From Nocardia takedensis NBRC 100417 (lineage in GTDB: Bacteria; Actinomycetota; Actinomycetes; Mycobacteriales; Mycobacteriaceae), in assembly GCF_000308695.1 (NCBI RefSeq), contig NZ_BAGG01000035.1:32426-96425 (forward strand): a stretch of 64,000 nt of DNA, given 5' to 3'. Positions 16,808 to 25,491 of this stretch are shown here, in pieces. The notes under the pieces were generated by a model. The model did not search any database. It saw nothing but the letters and a program-made list of their open reading frames with translations, and was not told where the DNA came from. A program made the position numbers and the translations under genes. How positions within the stretch are numbered: the first letter of the stretch is position 1; every line of letters starts with the position of its first letter.

Positions 16808-17215
16808 TCATTCCGCGTCGAATCGCCATCCGGCCGTGATCGTCGTGAGGTCCAGGATCTCCTGTCGATCCGCGCTCACGAGGAAACCGGCACCGATCGC
16901 CCGGTCCAGTGCCGCGGTGAATTCGGTGAGGTAGTCGGTGCGGCCACCGGGATACCGGCGGGCGAGGTGGGCGGCGTCGAACAGTTCGCCGGACCCGAAC
17001 AGTGTCGCCATGCGGTCGCTCTCGGTGTTCAGGCCCGAGGTGACGGCGAGGGGAGTGTCGACCCACGGGGTACGCACGCCGCCGCGCGCGATGCCGTCAT
17101 CATCGGTGACGATGACCGGGGATCGGCCGTCCGACACCGTGATTCGCGCTGTGGAGGGTGCCGGCAGGCCGGTGCCGACCCAGTCGTGGAGTCGCGCGAT
17201 CGCAGCGTACGTGGG
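16808..17215 (-). pseudogene. C-terminal fragment of an alpha/beta-hydrolase-domain (PF20091-like) protein
   Basis: An open frame reads LHDWVGTGLPAPS, then GGVRTPWVDTPLAV and YPGGRTDYL, the closing part of large actinobacterial alpha/beta-hydrolase-domain proteins. A GTG-like internal start would give only 110 aa without the nucleophile region, so the front of the gene is lost. It faces the sulfatase remnant tail-to-tail, and both border the defence island. Confidence 0.6.
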
Positions 17216-17295
17216 CGCAGGAGATCCCAGGTGCCGCGCACGCCGACAACTACACCATCCACGACCGCCCGCGTGAGGTAGTCGGGCTCGCCGGA

Positions 17296-18810
17296 TCAGC
17301 GCGTCCGACGCATGCGCTCCAAGTCATCGGCCAATGTCCTCGTCAAGGGATGCTGTTGTCCATGGTGCCCGGTGACCTCGGTAATCAAGTCCTGGAGCGC
17401 GACCACGGCGTCCCTCTCCCGGCCCATACCCTCCAACAACAGGCAGAGACGACGCCGCAGTTCCAGCGTGCGAGTGTCGAACGAGCCATACACCGTTGTC
17501 TGGTCCGTGAGGAGATCCCGGAGTTTGGCGAGTCCCAAGTGCGGTTCGGCGGCGAATATCAAACAGTCCGCTTCACGCTGACGGACATCGAACACGGTTT
17601 CGGCGTCGTGCCCGTCGCGCCGGGTGAGGTCGCCGACGAGGGTCGCGTAGGAGCGCGCCGCCTCACCGTAGCGTCCGTTGGTCATGAGCAGATCGGCCGC
17701 GTCACGTCGTACGGCGAGGACGGTGGAATCGTCCGCCCCCAGGGCTGTCGCCGCGCGGTGGGCCGTGGTGACCAGGAGTTCGACGGCCTCGTCGCTCCGG
17801 GACGATCGAGCGAGCCCGTTCGCCTGTCGTCGTGCCTTATCGATGTCTCCTGGCGTCACGGACGGCGGCGCGGCTGGGCCGTGCGCTCGCGGTGGAATTA
17901 TGCTCGCGTACATGCGCGCGGGTGTCATTTCCGCGCCGACCGCGCCCGGGAGTTCCGGCAGGTTCTCGGCGTGCGGCAGTAAGCGGTGGAATACCTCGAC
18001 GGCACTGTTCGGGCGATCATCGGGATCTTTGGCCAGCAGGGTGAGCACCAACTCCTCGATCTCCGGTGGCGTATCCGGGCGCAGAGCTCGCAGCGGGGTC
18101 GGTGCGGTCAGGATCTGATCCCTCAATGTCTCGCTGAAAGAACGACTCTCGAACAATGCCGCGCCGGCGAGCAGACGATGCACGACCAGTCCGAGCGCGT
18201 AGAGGTCGGTCGCGGGCCCGATCCGGTCGTTGTCACCGAACTGCTCCGGCGCCATGTAGAGCGTGGTGCCGATGGGGACACCCGTCATGCTGATCGCGGA
18301 CTGACCGGGATCTCCGAGGGCGGTCGCCAGACCGAAGTCGAGCACTTTGACGTAGCCGTCCGGTGTGATCATGAGATTGCCGGGTTTGATGTCGCGGTGG
18401 ATCACCCGGCGTTGGTGGGCGTAGTGCAGCACCGCGCACACCTGCGCGGCGATCGCGGCGGCCCAGCCGATCGGCAGGGGATCGTGTTCGGCGGCGAGGT
18501 CGTCCGCGTTGATTCCTTCGATGAACTGCATGGCCAGATACAGCCGACCGTGCAGCGGACTCGCCGGATCATCGATGCGACCCTGTTCGAAAATCACTGG
18601 GACACCCGGGTGATCGAGTCGCGCGGTGATTCGGCCCTCCCGCAGGAATCGGCGGGCGGATTCCTCGTCGCCGATCCGATCCGCACGGACGAGTTTGATC
18701 GCGACCGGACGGTCCATCAGCAGATCGGTTCCCCGAAACACCTCGCCCATTCCGCCGCGCCCCAGCGGCGTGTCGATGCGGTAGCGCTCCGCGATCATCT
18801 GTGTACGCAC
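17296..18810 (-). CDS. Cytoplasmic Ser/Thr protein kinase at the end of the DISARM locus
   Basis: The 504-aa protein has a complete Hanks-type kinase: GRGGMGEV glycine loop, VAIK lysine, HRDIKPGN, DFG and APE elements (about residues 10-270). There is no transmembrane helix or PASTA domain. The C-terminal 200 residues are helical and look like TPR-type repeats (RYGEAARSYATL and similar). It starts with GTG 18810, 28 bp after drmC on the same strand, so co-transcription is likely. A kinase is not a core DISARM part. It may be a sensor or an accessory effector, or simply a neighbour. Confidence 0.88.
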   Translation of the reverse strand: MRTQMIAERYRIDTPLGRGGMGEVFRGTDLLMDRPVAIKLVRADRIGDEESARRFLREGRITARLDHPGVPVIFEQGRIDDPASPLHGRLYLAMQFIEGINADDLAAEHDPLPIGWAAAIAAQVCAVLHYAHQRRVIHRDIKPGNLMITPDGYVKVLDFGLATALGDPGQSAISMTGVPIGTTLYMAPEQFGDNDRIGPATDLYALGLVVHRLLAGAALFESRSFSETLRDQILTAPTPLRALRPDTPPEIEELVLTLLAKDPDDRPNSAVEVFHRLLPHAENLPELPGAVGAEMTPARMYASIIPPRAHGPAAPPSVTPGDIDKARRQANGLARSSRSDEAVELLVTTAHRAATALGADDSTVLAVRRDAADLLMTNGRYGEAARSYATLVGDLTRRDGHDAETVFDVRQREADCLIFAAEPHLGLAKLRDLLTDQTTVYGSFDTRTLELRRRLCLLLEGMGRERDAVVALQDLITEVTGHHGQQHPLTRTLADDLERMRRTR

Positions 18811-18838
18811 CAGTTCATCTCATACACAGACGATCGCC

Positions 18839-19555
18839 TCACAGCAAACGTTTCAGCACTCCGGATGCTTTCAGAGCGGCCAAGTGCTCAGCGGCGCGCC
18901 GGGGAGCCGACCCGCCACTGATGAGAACACCGGCCTCGATGTTCTGGCCCACGCCGGACTGGGTGAGATTGGCGCTGGTGACGAACAACTCGCGTCGGTC
19001 GGCGACAGCCAGCTTGGCGTGCATCTTCGCGCCCCGCTCCCTCGAACCGGCGGGCCAGTGCCACAACTGCATTCCCGTGCCGTGGAAAGCGATCGCCGGT
19101 TCGTCCCCGCTGATCGCTCCGGCGGCTCCCTGCAAGGTTTCCACGACGACCACACCACGCACGCCGCGAGCGGTCGCGGCGGTGAGCGCGTCGCGCAGTG
19201 GCTCGTGGGGTTTCGCCGAGTAGGTGGTCAGGAACAACTCCGCTTCGGCGCGTTCGACCACCTCGACGAGGACGCGCGCGGTGGCACGCACCGGAACGCC
19301 GTGCGCCGAGGGACCGCTCCACACGGACTCCACCCGTTGCCGTGGATGGTCCAACGCGGCGGCGAAACCGCGCAGATACGCGGCGGCTTCGGCGTTGGTG
19401 TGCGCCTGCATCGCGTCGATCACGGTCTGCGCCTCGGCCGGGTAACCGATCACCGACTCGACGGCGACGATCGGCGGCGCGTCCTCGGCGATCCGGTCCG
19501 CGATCGTGCGCAGGCGCACGGGACCGAGGCGAGCGGCGGCGTCCTCGAGACTCAC
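18839..19555 (-). CDS. drmC: DISARM DrmC, phospholipase D-family protein
   Basis: The 238-aa protein has one HKD motif, HAKLAVAD (H179-x-K181...D186), followed by SANLTQSG as in PLD nucleases. The length fits DrmC. PLD-family members of this kind hydrolyse phosphodiester bonds, usually as dimers. Its GTG overlaps the drmB stop by 4 bp. In characterised DISARM, DrmC is the least essential component. Assignment rests on the motif and on the drmA-drmB context. Confidence 0.9.
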   Translation of the reverse strand: MSLEDAAARLGPVRLRTIADRIAEDAPPIVAVESVIGYPAEAQTVIDAMQAHTNAEAAAYLRGFAAALDHPRQRVESVWSGPSAHGVPVRATARVLVEVVERAEAELFLTTYSAKPHEPLRDALTAATARGVRGVVVVETLQGAAGAISGDEPAIAFHGTGMQLWHWPAGSRERGAKMHAKLAVADRRELFVTSANLTQSGVGQNIEAGVLISGGSAPRRAAEHLAALKASGVLKRLL

Positions 19556-21444
19556 GGCAGATCCGGGAACAGTGCCAATTCCGGCTGATCGCCGAGCGGG
19601 ACGAGGAATCGGCGATCCAGGAACTTGTTGCCGCGTTCGCAGGTCGTCTCGGAGACGAACAGACAGATGTGACAGGCGGCGCCGTGCAGGACATCGGAGG
19701 GGAAGCTGGGCAGTCGTTCCGCACACAGCGGATCGGAGGAGCAGTTGCGGGCATCGAGTAGAGCGCGCCGGGTCAGCCGCACCAGCTGATCCGGTTCGGC
19801 CAGCGACACCAGGCCGCCGAGTGTGCCCTCGGCGTCCGGAACGGCGGTGTAGATGAGGATGCCGCTGCGGGGTTCGCCGTCGGAGTCGCCGGAGTAGATG
19901 CGTTCCGACAGTGAGGCCGAGCTGTAACCGCATTCCAGGGCGATGGTCCGAATCATCAGGTGCGACAGCGTGTGCAGGGCGTAGAAGCGCAAGCCGGGCC
20001 AGTTCGCCATGGGGTCGAACGCCCCGGCGATGCGATCGGAGTAACGGTTCGCGCGGTAGCGTTCGTACGCTTCGCGGTGGCGTGCCATCGTCTCGGAGTT
20101 CTCGACCCGTCGTTCCCAGTCACGCAGCAGGTCTTCCGGGAGTTTGAGGAAGATGCCTTCGCCGCGCACTTCGCTGGCGGGAATCCATTCCGGCCTCGAC
20201 CTGGCCAGCGGCACCCTGGTCACCAGATTCGGATCCTGGGGATCGGGAGCGTCCAAGCGGGTGAATCCGATCAATGCGCGGACCTCGCGCAATCGTTCGG
20301 CTTGGATGACATCGTCGTAGATTCCGATGAGCGGTTTCGGAACCCCGTCGACGTCGCGGTACAGCGCGAAATCGGCATTCGGTTCGGGAAGCCTGTCCGC
20401 TGCGAAGACTCGCCATTCGGCGCCACGCAGATCGCCGTCCTCCTCGTCGCCGCCGGTGTCGCCCGCGAGCTTCGCGCGCCGTCTTTCCACGGCCTGCTCG
20501 ACCTCGTCGTCGGTCCAGTCAACGAGTTCCCGGAACGCGGGGACCTGGGTGCGTCCGTAGGGGTACATCGCGCGGGGCAGCCCGCTCAGCGCGTCCCAAT
20601 GCTTCTCGATCAGATCGTCGAGCCTGCTGCTGTCGGTGGACGGCACCGCCAGCGCCGACAGGGTTTCGGCGAACCACTGATTCGACGCGCCCACCACGAT
20701 GACCTTCAGCGGCTTGGCGCAATTGGCGTCGAAGGTGCTCAGATGCGGATGCCTGCCGCGGCAGGGCGGCAGATTCTGCTCGCCGCGAGATCCCATCGCT
20801 TCGCGAATATTGCGGTTGGCCGGACAATGCCTGCAGGTGATCTTCACGTCCGCGCCGAGGTTGCCGCCCCGGTCCTCCATCTGGAGCCGAGGGTGGGTGG
20901 CATTCGGGCACGGAACCCCGTGGTGGACGAACTCGCGATAGGGGAATTCGTCGAGATGTCCGTTGGCGCAGGACAAAAGGAAGCGTGCGGTGACCGCCAG
21001 CGGCTTCTTTCCCCGCTTCGCGCATCTCGCGTGCACGAAGCGCGCTTCGTGCGGCCGTCGCGGGTTGAGGTTCTCGAAGTCGAAGGCGTGCCCGTCCAGC
21101 GACGCCAGGTCATTGCAGTAGGTGCACCGGAACCAGGCCGGGAACGGCGTCACCGGAACACCTACCGCCGAGGCGGGCCCTTTCGGGTTGCTGTCCAGCC
21201 CTTCCATCCACGGCGCGGGCTCGAGTCTTCTGACCGATCGGCCCAGGATGTCGTTCGCCTTCTTCAACAGCCGGGGTTCGGTGATCGGCTCCTGCGGCGA
21301 TTTCCGCAGATCCCATTCGTCGAGACCCTTGACCAGGACCGAGAAGTTCGGCAGATCCACGAGCGCACCGACGCCGGTGGTGAACATCAGATGACTGGGC
21401 CGGACGCTGCCGACGCGCCGGAAGTAGTCGAAGTTGTCGGTCAT
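19552..21444 (-). CDS. drmB: DISARM DrmB (DUF1998-containing)
   Basis: The 630-aa protein has an N-terminal region, then Cys pairs that can hold zinc (CTYCND, SCANGHLDEFPY, CRHCPANRNI). The C-terminal DUF1998 part has CERGNKFLDRRFLVPL. DrmB forms a complex with helicase DrmA that recognises incoming DNA ends with 5' overhangs. ATG 21444 overlaps the drmA stop by 4 bp, and its own stop overlaps drmC, so A-B-C are coupled. Confidence 0.93.
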   Translation of the reverse strand: MTDNFDYFRRVGSVRPSHLMFTTGVGALVDLPNFSVLVKGLDEWDLRKSPQEPITEPRLLKKANDILGRSVRRLEPAPWMEGLDSNPKGPASAVGVPVTPFPAWFRCTYCNDLASLDGHAFDFENLNPRRPHEARFVHARCAKRGKKPLAVTARFLLSCANGHLDEFPYREFVHHGVPCPNATHPRLQMEDRGGNLGADVKITCRHCPANRNIREAMGSRGEQNLPPCRGRHPHLSTFDANCAKPLKVIVVGASNQWFAETLSALAVPSTDSSRLDDLIEKHWDALSGLPRAMYPYGRTQVPAFRELVDWTDDEVEQAVERRRAKLAGDTGGDEEDGDLRGAEWRVFAADRLPEPNADFALYRDVDGVPKPLIGIYDDVIQAERLREVRALIGFTRLDAPDPQDPNLVTRVPLARSRPEWIPASEVRGEGIFLKLPEDLLRDWERRVENSETMARHREAYERYRANRYSDRIAGAFDPMANWPGLRFYALHTLSHLMIRTIALECGYSSASLSERIYSGDSDGEPRSGILIYTAVPDAEGTLGGLVSLAEPDQLVRLTRRALLDARNCSSDPLCAERLPSFPSDVLHGAACHICLFVSETTCERGNKFLDRRFLVPLGDQPELALFPDLP

Positions 21445-24400
21445 CGGTCGTTCTCCTCGGTGTCCTCACCCTCCGACGACGCGGGCAGAAACCAGCCGGG
21501 CGCACCGAACGGAGGCGCGAACAGCGCCTCCTTGCGGGGGAACAGCAGGTTGATCTCGTTCTCGGTCTCCCGCATGGACATGCCGACCGTCATCGGTTCC
21601 CACGCGCCGGTGCCCGCGGGCCTGATCAGTCCCTTGAGCTGCTGTCTGTTCGATGTTCCGTCGGTGTAGCCCAAGCGCACGGAGGGGTGGTTCTGTCCTT
21701 CCGGGCCTGCCCAGCGGTCACCGATCATCTTCAGCTGCTCGTCCAGGTAGTTGCGACCGCGCACGCTGTTCACCGCCTCGGCACGGGCGAGCATCCGCTC
21801 CCGGATGTCCCGCACGACCGGACCGTCGAGATCGACGTCGTAGGCGTCGGGGTTGCGCGAGTAGTTCTCGATCGCGTTGCGGACAGCGGCGACGAACATC
21901 CCGGTCGCGCCGCGATCTATGGATCGGCGTGTGTACGGCGTCACCGACAGCGCTTCGACCTGCCGGTAGAAGGTGGCGTGGTAGTGCTCGAAGTCCTCGT
22001 AGTGGGCCAGATCCCGCGGCCGCGACCAGTTGTAGAGGGTCACCACGAGTCCGGGCCGTTCGGAATCACGCCCGACGCGCGAGGATGCCTGGATGTATTC
22101 GGCGGTGTTCTTGGGCTGGCCGGTCATCACCATCAGACCGAACCGGGAGACGTCCACGCCCACTTGGAGCATGGAGGTCGCCAGCACCGCGTCCACCGGG
22201 CGCAGACCATCGCGTTCGCGCTGGGAGAACCGTTCCGCGAGGGGATGAGGCGGCGGCACCCGCTCGCCGGACCTCGCGGCGCGCAGCGCTTCGCGGTGTC
22301 TGCCGTATTCGGCGGGCGCCGCAATGCGGCGCGCCGAGGTGTCGAGGTCGGGGTCGAACTGGTGCTCGAGGCGTTTGAGCGCGTCGCTGATGTCGCCCGA
22401 GGAGATGCGCGAGGTCAATTCCTGGATGGACAGCATCGCCGAACGCACGTGCAGCCGATCGGAGAGCCGCGGCCGGGTCCGGCCGCGGCGGACACGCGTC
22501 GTCACGTCGTCGTCGAGGTAGCGACGCATGCCCGCCAATTCCCGTGTGGCGTTGAAGTAGCCGACCATCGTCATGTACGGGTCGGCCGCCGCGCCGTAGC
22601 GATCGAACAGGGTCTGGCCGGCGAGCAACAGGATCTCGGCGAGCCGGATCTCGGCGGATTTCATGCGGACACCGTGCGCGCACAATCCCAGATAGCGGCG
22701 GCCCGGATGCTTCTTCGTGATCGGCTGCTGCTCGGAGAAGAACGTGTCGGCGACATCGAGCACCTGCGGCGGGAAAACCGCGAGTTCACGCCCGAATACG
22801 CCGAGCACCTGTTCGCGCGCACGCTTGGTGGTGGCGGTCGAGGCCACGACCTTCGGAGCGGTGAGCCGCTCGGCGAACCGCCAGGTGGTGAGTTCGGCGA
22901 CGGCGGCCTCGAACAGACCGACGGTGGTGCCCAGCGCACCGGAGATCAGGTGCAACTCGTCCTGGATGATCAGATCCGGCGGCCGCAACCGCACCACGGG
23001 TTCGGCACTGACGCCGGGCAATTGGTGGGTCTTGTTGTGGCGTGTCGCGCAGCCCGTCCTGGCGTCCATGTCGTCGTGTCGGTAGCCGTGGCGCGGGCAG
23101 CGCGACGCGGCCCGTCCGAACAGCATGCCCGCCTGGCCTTTCCAAGGCAGCTGGGCGAGTTTGTCGACGGTGGCGATCACCAGGGTGGGCAGCAGTCGGT
23201 AGATCTCCTCATCGACCGTGATGATCGGCAGACCTTCGCCGTGGGCCGTCCGGCGGGCGAACGGGCAGGCGTCACCACCCTCACCGCGCGAGCAGTACAG
23301 CAAAATGCGGCGGCGTTCGTCATCGACGTCCAGATCACGCTGAGCGTTGAGCTGGGTGCCGCACCACGGGCAGTTCAGGGTTTGCAGCACGTTGGCTCGC
23401 CGCCCGTTACCGGAGTCCCTGGCCTCGATGATCTGTTCCTTCGCGCCCTCGAACCAGTTGGGCGCCACGCTTTCCCCGACCCACAAGCCGATGCGGAACG
23501 GCTCCTGCCCCCAGGTGTCGGGCTCGCGACGACGGATCACCTCGGTGGCGCAGACGAGCGCGGCGGCGCGCTGGAACTGCTGGGCCGTGAGCAAGCGCAG
23601 CGTGTATCGCATGAGCACCGCGACTCCGGCGAGTCCGCTGCGGGCCTCCGCTCCCGCACCGAGCTGTCCCTGAAGTCGACGGATGGCGAAGGTGTAGGCG
23701 GTCAAGCCCAGATAGGCTTCGGTCTTGCCGCCGCCGGTGGGGAAGAACAGCAGGTCGACCAGCGCGGTGTGGTCCGCCGCGCGTTCGGGGTGCCCTGGAT
23801 CGGTGAGCGAGGGCAGGTTCAGCAGGACGAAGGCGAGCTGGAACGGACGCCAGCTGGCCGCCCGCTCGCCCTCCCCGTCGATCTGCGCCTTGGCCTCGGC
23901 GTAGTCGAGTCCGTGCTCACGCAGCGGCGCCAGCGCGGTGTTGCGGCGCTGTAGCGCCATCGCCTCGTTGGTGAAGTGGAAGGCCGCGAGCGCTTCGGCG
24001 TGGCGCGGCCGATTCGAGTCGGTGAGCAGTCCGATGCCCTCGGCGATCCGGTTACAGGCCGTCCGAGCGTCGCGGATTGCTTTGCTGGCGGCCGGCTTCA
24101 AAGATTCCGGCAGCCCGTCGATTTCGCGTTCGCGTTCGTCGAGCCACGCGGTGTAGCGCTCGACCAGCGGACGCAGTCCGGTGGCGAGCGCTTCCGGCGT
24201 CGCGGTGGCGAGTCGGTCCATGGACAGCTCGACGGCTTCCATCGGCGTGCCCTTGCCCGAGGGGGCCACCGTGGCGGGCACATCGTAGGTCGGCACCCAG
24301 GTGGTGGTTAGCGCGTGCGCGAGACGATCGCCCTCGCGGACCTCGGCGTGCACCGCGATATTGCGGCCGGCCGCGTACCGGCGTTCCTTCCGGTAGAGCA

Positions 24401-25256
24401 GCCGCAGGTGCAGTTCCTCGAGATCGCCCTCGAAAGCCCGCGCCTGGTCCTCGGGATCATCGATGGGCAGGAAGACGGCTCGGTTGCCGTCCATGGCGGT
24501 GACGGCCAGTTCCGCCTGGAAGATCCACGCCGTGTCTTTGTTGGTGGCCGGTTCGTCCTGACTGTTCACCAGTGCGAGATCCACGACCCGCGTGTAATCG
24601 TCGCCCGGTCGTACTGTCACCGAGAGGTAGACGCCCGGGTCGTCCGGGTGCTCGGCCGTCAGCGGTACCGCGTAGGACGGTTCGGCGTCGAGATGGACCT
24701 CGATCTCACGCTCGATCGGCTCCCGCACCCAGACCCGGGTGGTCTTGCCGTCCTCGTCCATGCTCTCGGAGGGGTGGTAGCGACCCCATGACGCTTTGAC
24801 GGCGATCGTGTCGACTTCCGCCGGAACGCAGAACGACAGACCCATCGATGAGGCCCAGATCCGGCCGAGTGCCTGCGCGGACACGATTTCGGGCAGTCCG
24901 CCGTCGTCGTCGCCCGCCGCCTCGCCCTCGGTGACGGTGGCCTCGTCGGCCTGCTGCACGGTGGATTCGACCCGATGTTTGGGGCCGAGCATGCCGACGA
25001 TGTAGCGGTCGCGCGGGCCTCGGCGGCGCTCCTCGCGGTCACCGTCCCACGGGCCGAGCAGATCGTCCCGCACGAGCGCGGTCAGTTCCTCGCGGACCGT
25101 GTAGGAGTCGGCCCGCTCGAAGTCCTGGACGGCATCGAGCGGATGGACCTCGGCGTCCGCCACGTCGTCAGGGGAGGAGGACAGGTCCAGTCTCGCCTGT
25201 CGCGGCCGGCCGGTGTCGAACAGCTCGGGCTGATCGTCAGCCGAGGGTGGGGTCAT
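21441..25256 (-). CDS. drmA: DISARM helicase DrmA
   Basis: The 1271-aa SF2 helicase has Walker A FPTGGGKTEAYLGL (about residue 500), the DELH box in LIIQDELHLISG, a zinc-like Cys group, and motif VI ASSRVGRDSERPGL near the end. Size and motifs match DrmA. With DrmB it loads on DNA and is the core of DISARM restriction of phage. ATG 25256 follows AGGAG with good spacing. A 235-bp gap separates it from drmMI and contains a dyad (25346-25361), so drmABC may have its own promoter. Confidence 0.95.
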   Translation of the reverse strand: MTPPSADDQPELFDTGRPRQARLDLSSSPDDVADAEVHPLDAVQDFERADSYTVREELTALVRDDLLGPWDGDREERRRGPRDRYIVGMLGPKHRVESTVQQADEATVTEGEAAGDDDGGLPEIVSAQALGRIWASSMGLSFCVPAEVDTIAVKASWGRYHPSESMDEDGKTTRVWVREPIEREIEVHLDAEPSYAVPLTAEHPDDPGVYLSVTVRPGDDYTRVVDLALVNSQDEPATNKDTAWIFQAELAVTAMDGNRAVFLPIDDPEDQARAFEGDLEELHLRLLYRKERRYAAGRNIAVHAEVREGDRLAHALTTTWVPTYDVPATVAPSGKGTPMEAVELSMDRLATATPEALATGLRPLVERYTAWLDEREREIDGLPESLKPAASKAIRDARTACNRIAEGIGLLTDSNRPRHAEALAAFHFTNEAMALQRRNTALAPLREHGLDYAEAKAQIDGEGERAASWRPFQLAFVLLNLPSLTDPGHPERAADHTALVDLLFFPTGGGKTEAYLGLTAYTFAIRRLQGQLGAGAEARSGLAGVAVLMRYTLRLLTAQQFQRAAALVCATEVIRRREPDTWGQEPFRIGLWVGESVAPNWFEGAKEQIIEARDSGNGRRANVLQTLNCPWCGTQLNAQRDLDVDDERRRILLYCSRGEGGDACPFARRTAHGEGLPIITVDEEIYRLLPTLVIATVDKLAQLPWKGQAGMLFGRAASRCPRHGYRHDDMDARTGCATRHNKTHQLPGVSAEPVVRLRPPDLIIQDELHLISGALGTTVGLFEAAVAELTTWRFAERLTAPKVVASTATTKRAREQVLGVFGRELAVFPPQVLDVADTFFSEQQPITKKHPGRRYLGLCAHGVRMKSAEIRLAEILLLAGQTLFDRYGAAADPYMTMVGYFNATRELAGMRRYLDDDVTTRVRRGRTRPRLSDRLHVRSAMLSIQELTSRISSGDISDALKRLEHQFDPDLDTSARRIAAPAEYGRHREALRAARSGERVPPPHPLAERFSQRERDGLRPVDAVLATSMLQVGVDVSRFGLMVMTGQPKNTAEYIQASSRVGRDSERPGLVVTLYNWSRPRDLAHYEDFEHYHATFYRQVEALSVTPYTRRSIDRGATGMFVAAVRNAIENYSRNPDAYDVDLDGPVVRDIRERMLARAEAVNSVRGRNYLDEQLKMIGDRWAGPEGQNHPSVRLGYTDGTSNRQQLKGLIRPAGTGAWEPMTVGMSMRETENEINLLFPRKEALFAPPFGAPGWFLPASSEGEDTEENDR

Positions 25257-25345
25257 CGGAAACTCCTGTCACGCCGCTGTATTCGTTCCCCAACATCTGG
25301 TGGCCCACCCTAGCGGCACCCACCGACAGTTCACGGCATTTCGAT

Positions 25346-25361
25346 TGTGAACTAGATTCAC
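25346..25361. promoter_or_regulatory. Candidate DISARM operator, drmMI-drmA gap
   Basis: TGTGAACTAGATTCAC is a dyad (GTGAA/TTCAC arms, 5-bp spacer) 90 bp upstream of drmA. It shares 12-13 of 16 positions with dyads ahead of drmD and the methyltransferase (consensus TGTGAACTNNNTWCAC). A second half-site (CGTGAACTG, minus strand) lies nearby at about 25327-25336. Confidence 0.6.
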
Positions 25362-25491
25362 GCGAAGAGTGGATCTCGTTCCCGCCCCCGCGCGGTCGCT
25401 CTCCGGACAGTACCCGCAACTCGCGCCGTAGCCCCGCCGAACGCCCGCGGCGGCGAGCGAACCACCGCCGCGGGACTCTGTCCGGGAAGAC

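Noticed and set aside
17296..18810. PglW-type BREX kinase or PASTA-containing PknB
   Set aside because: Too short for PglW, and no transmembrane helix or PASTA repeats.
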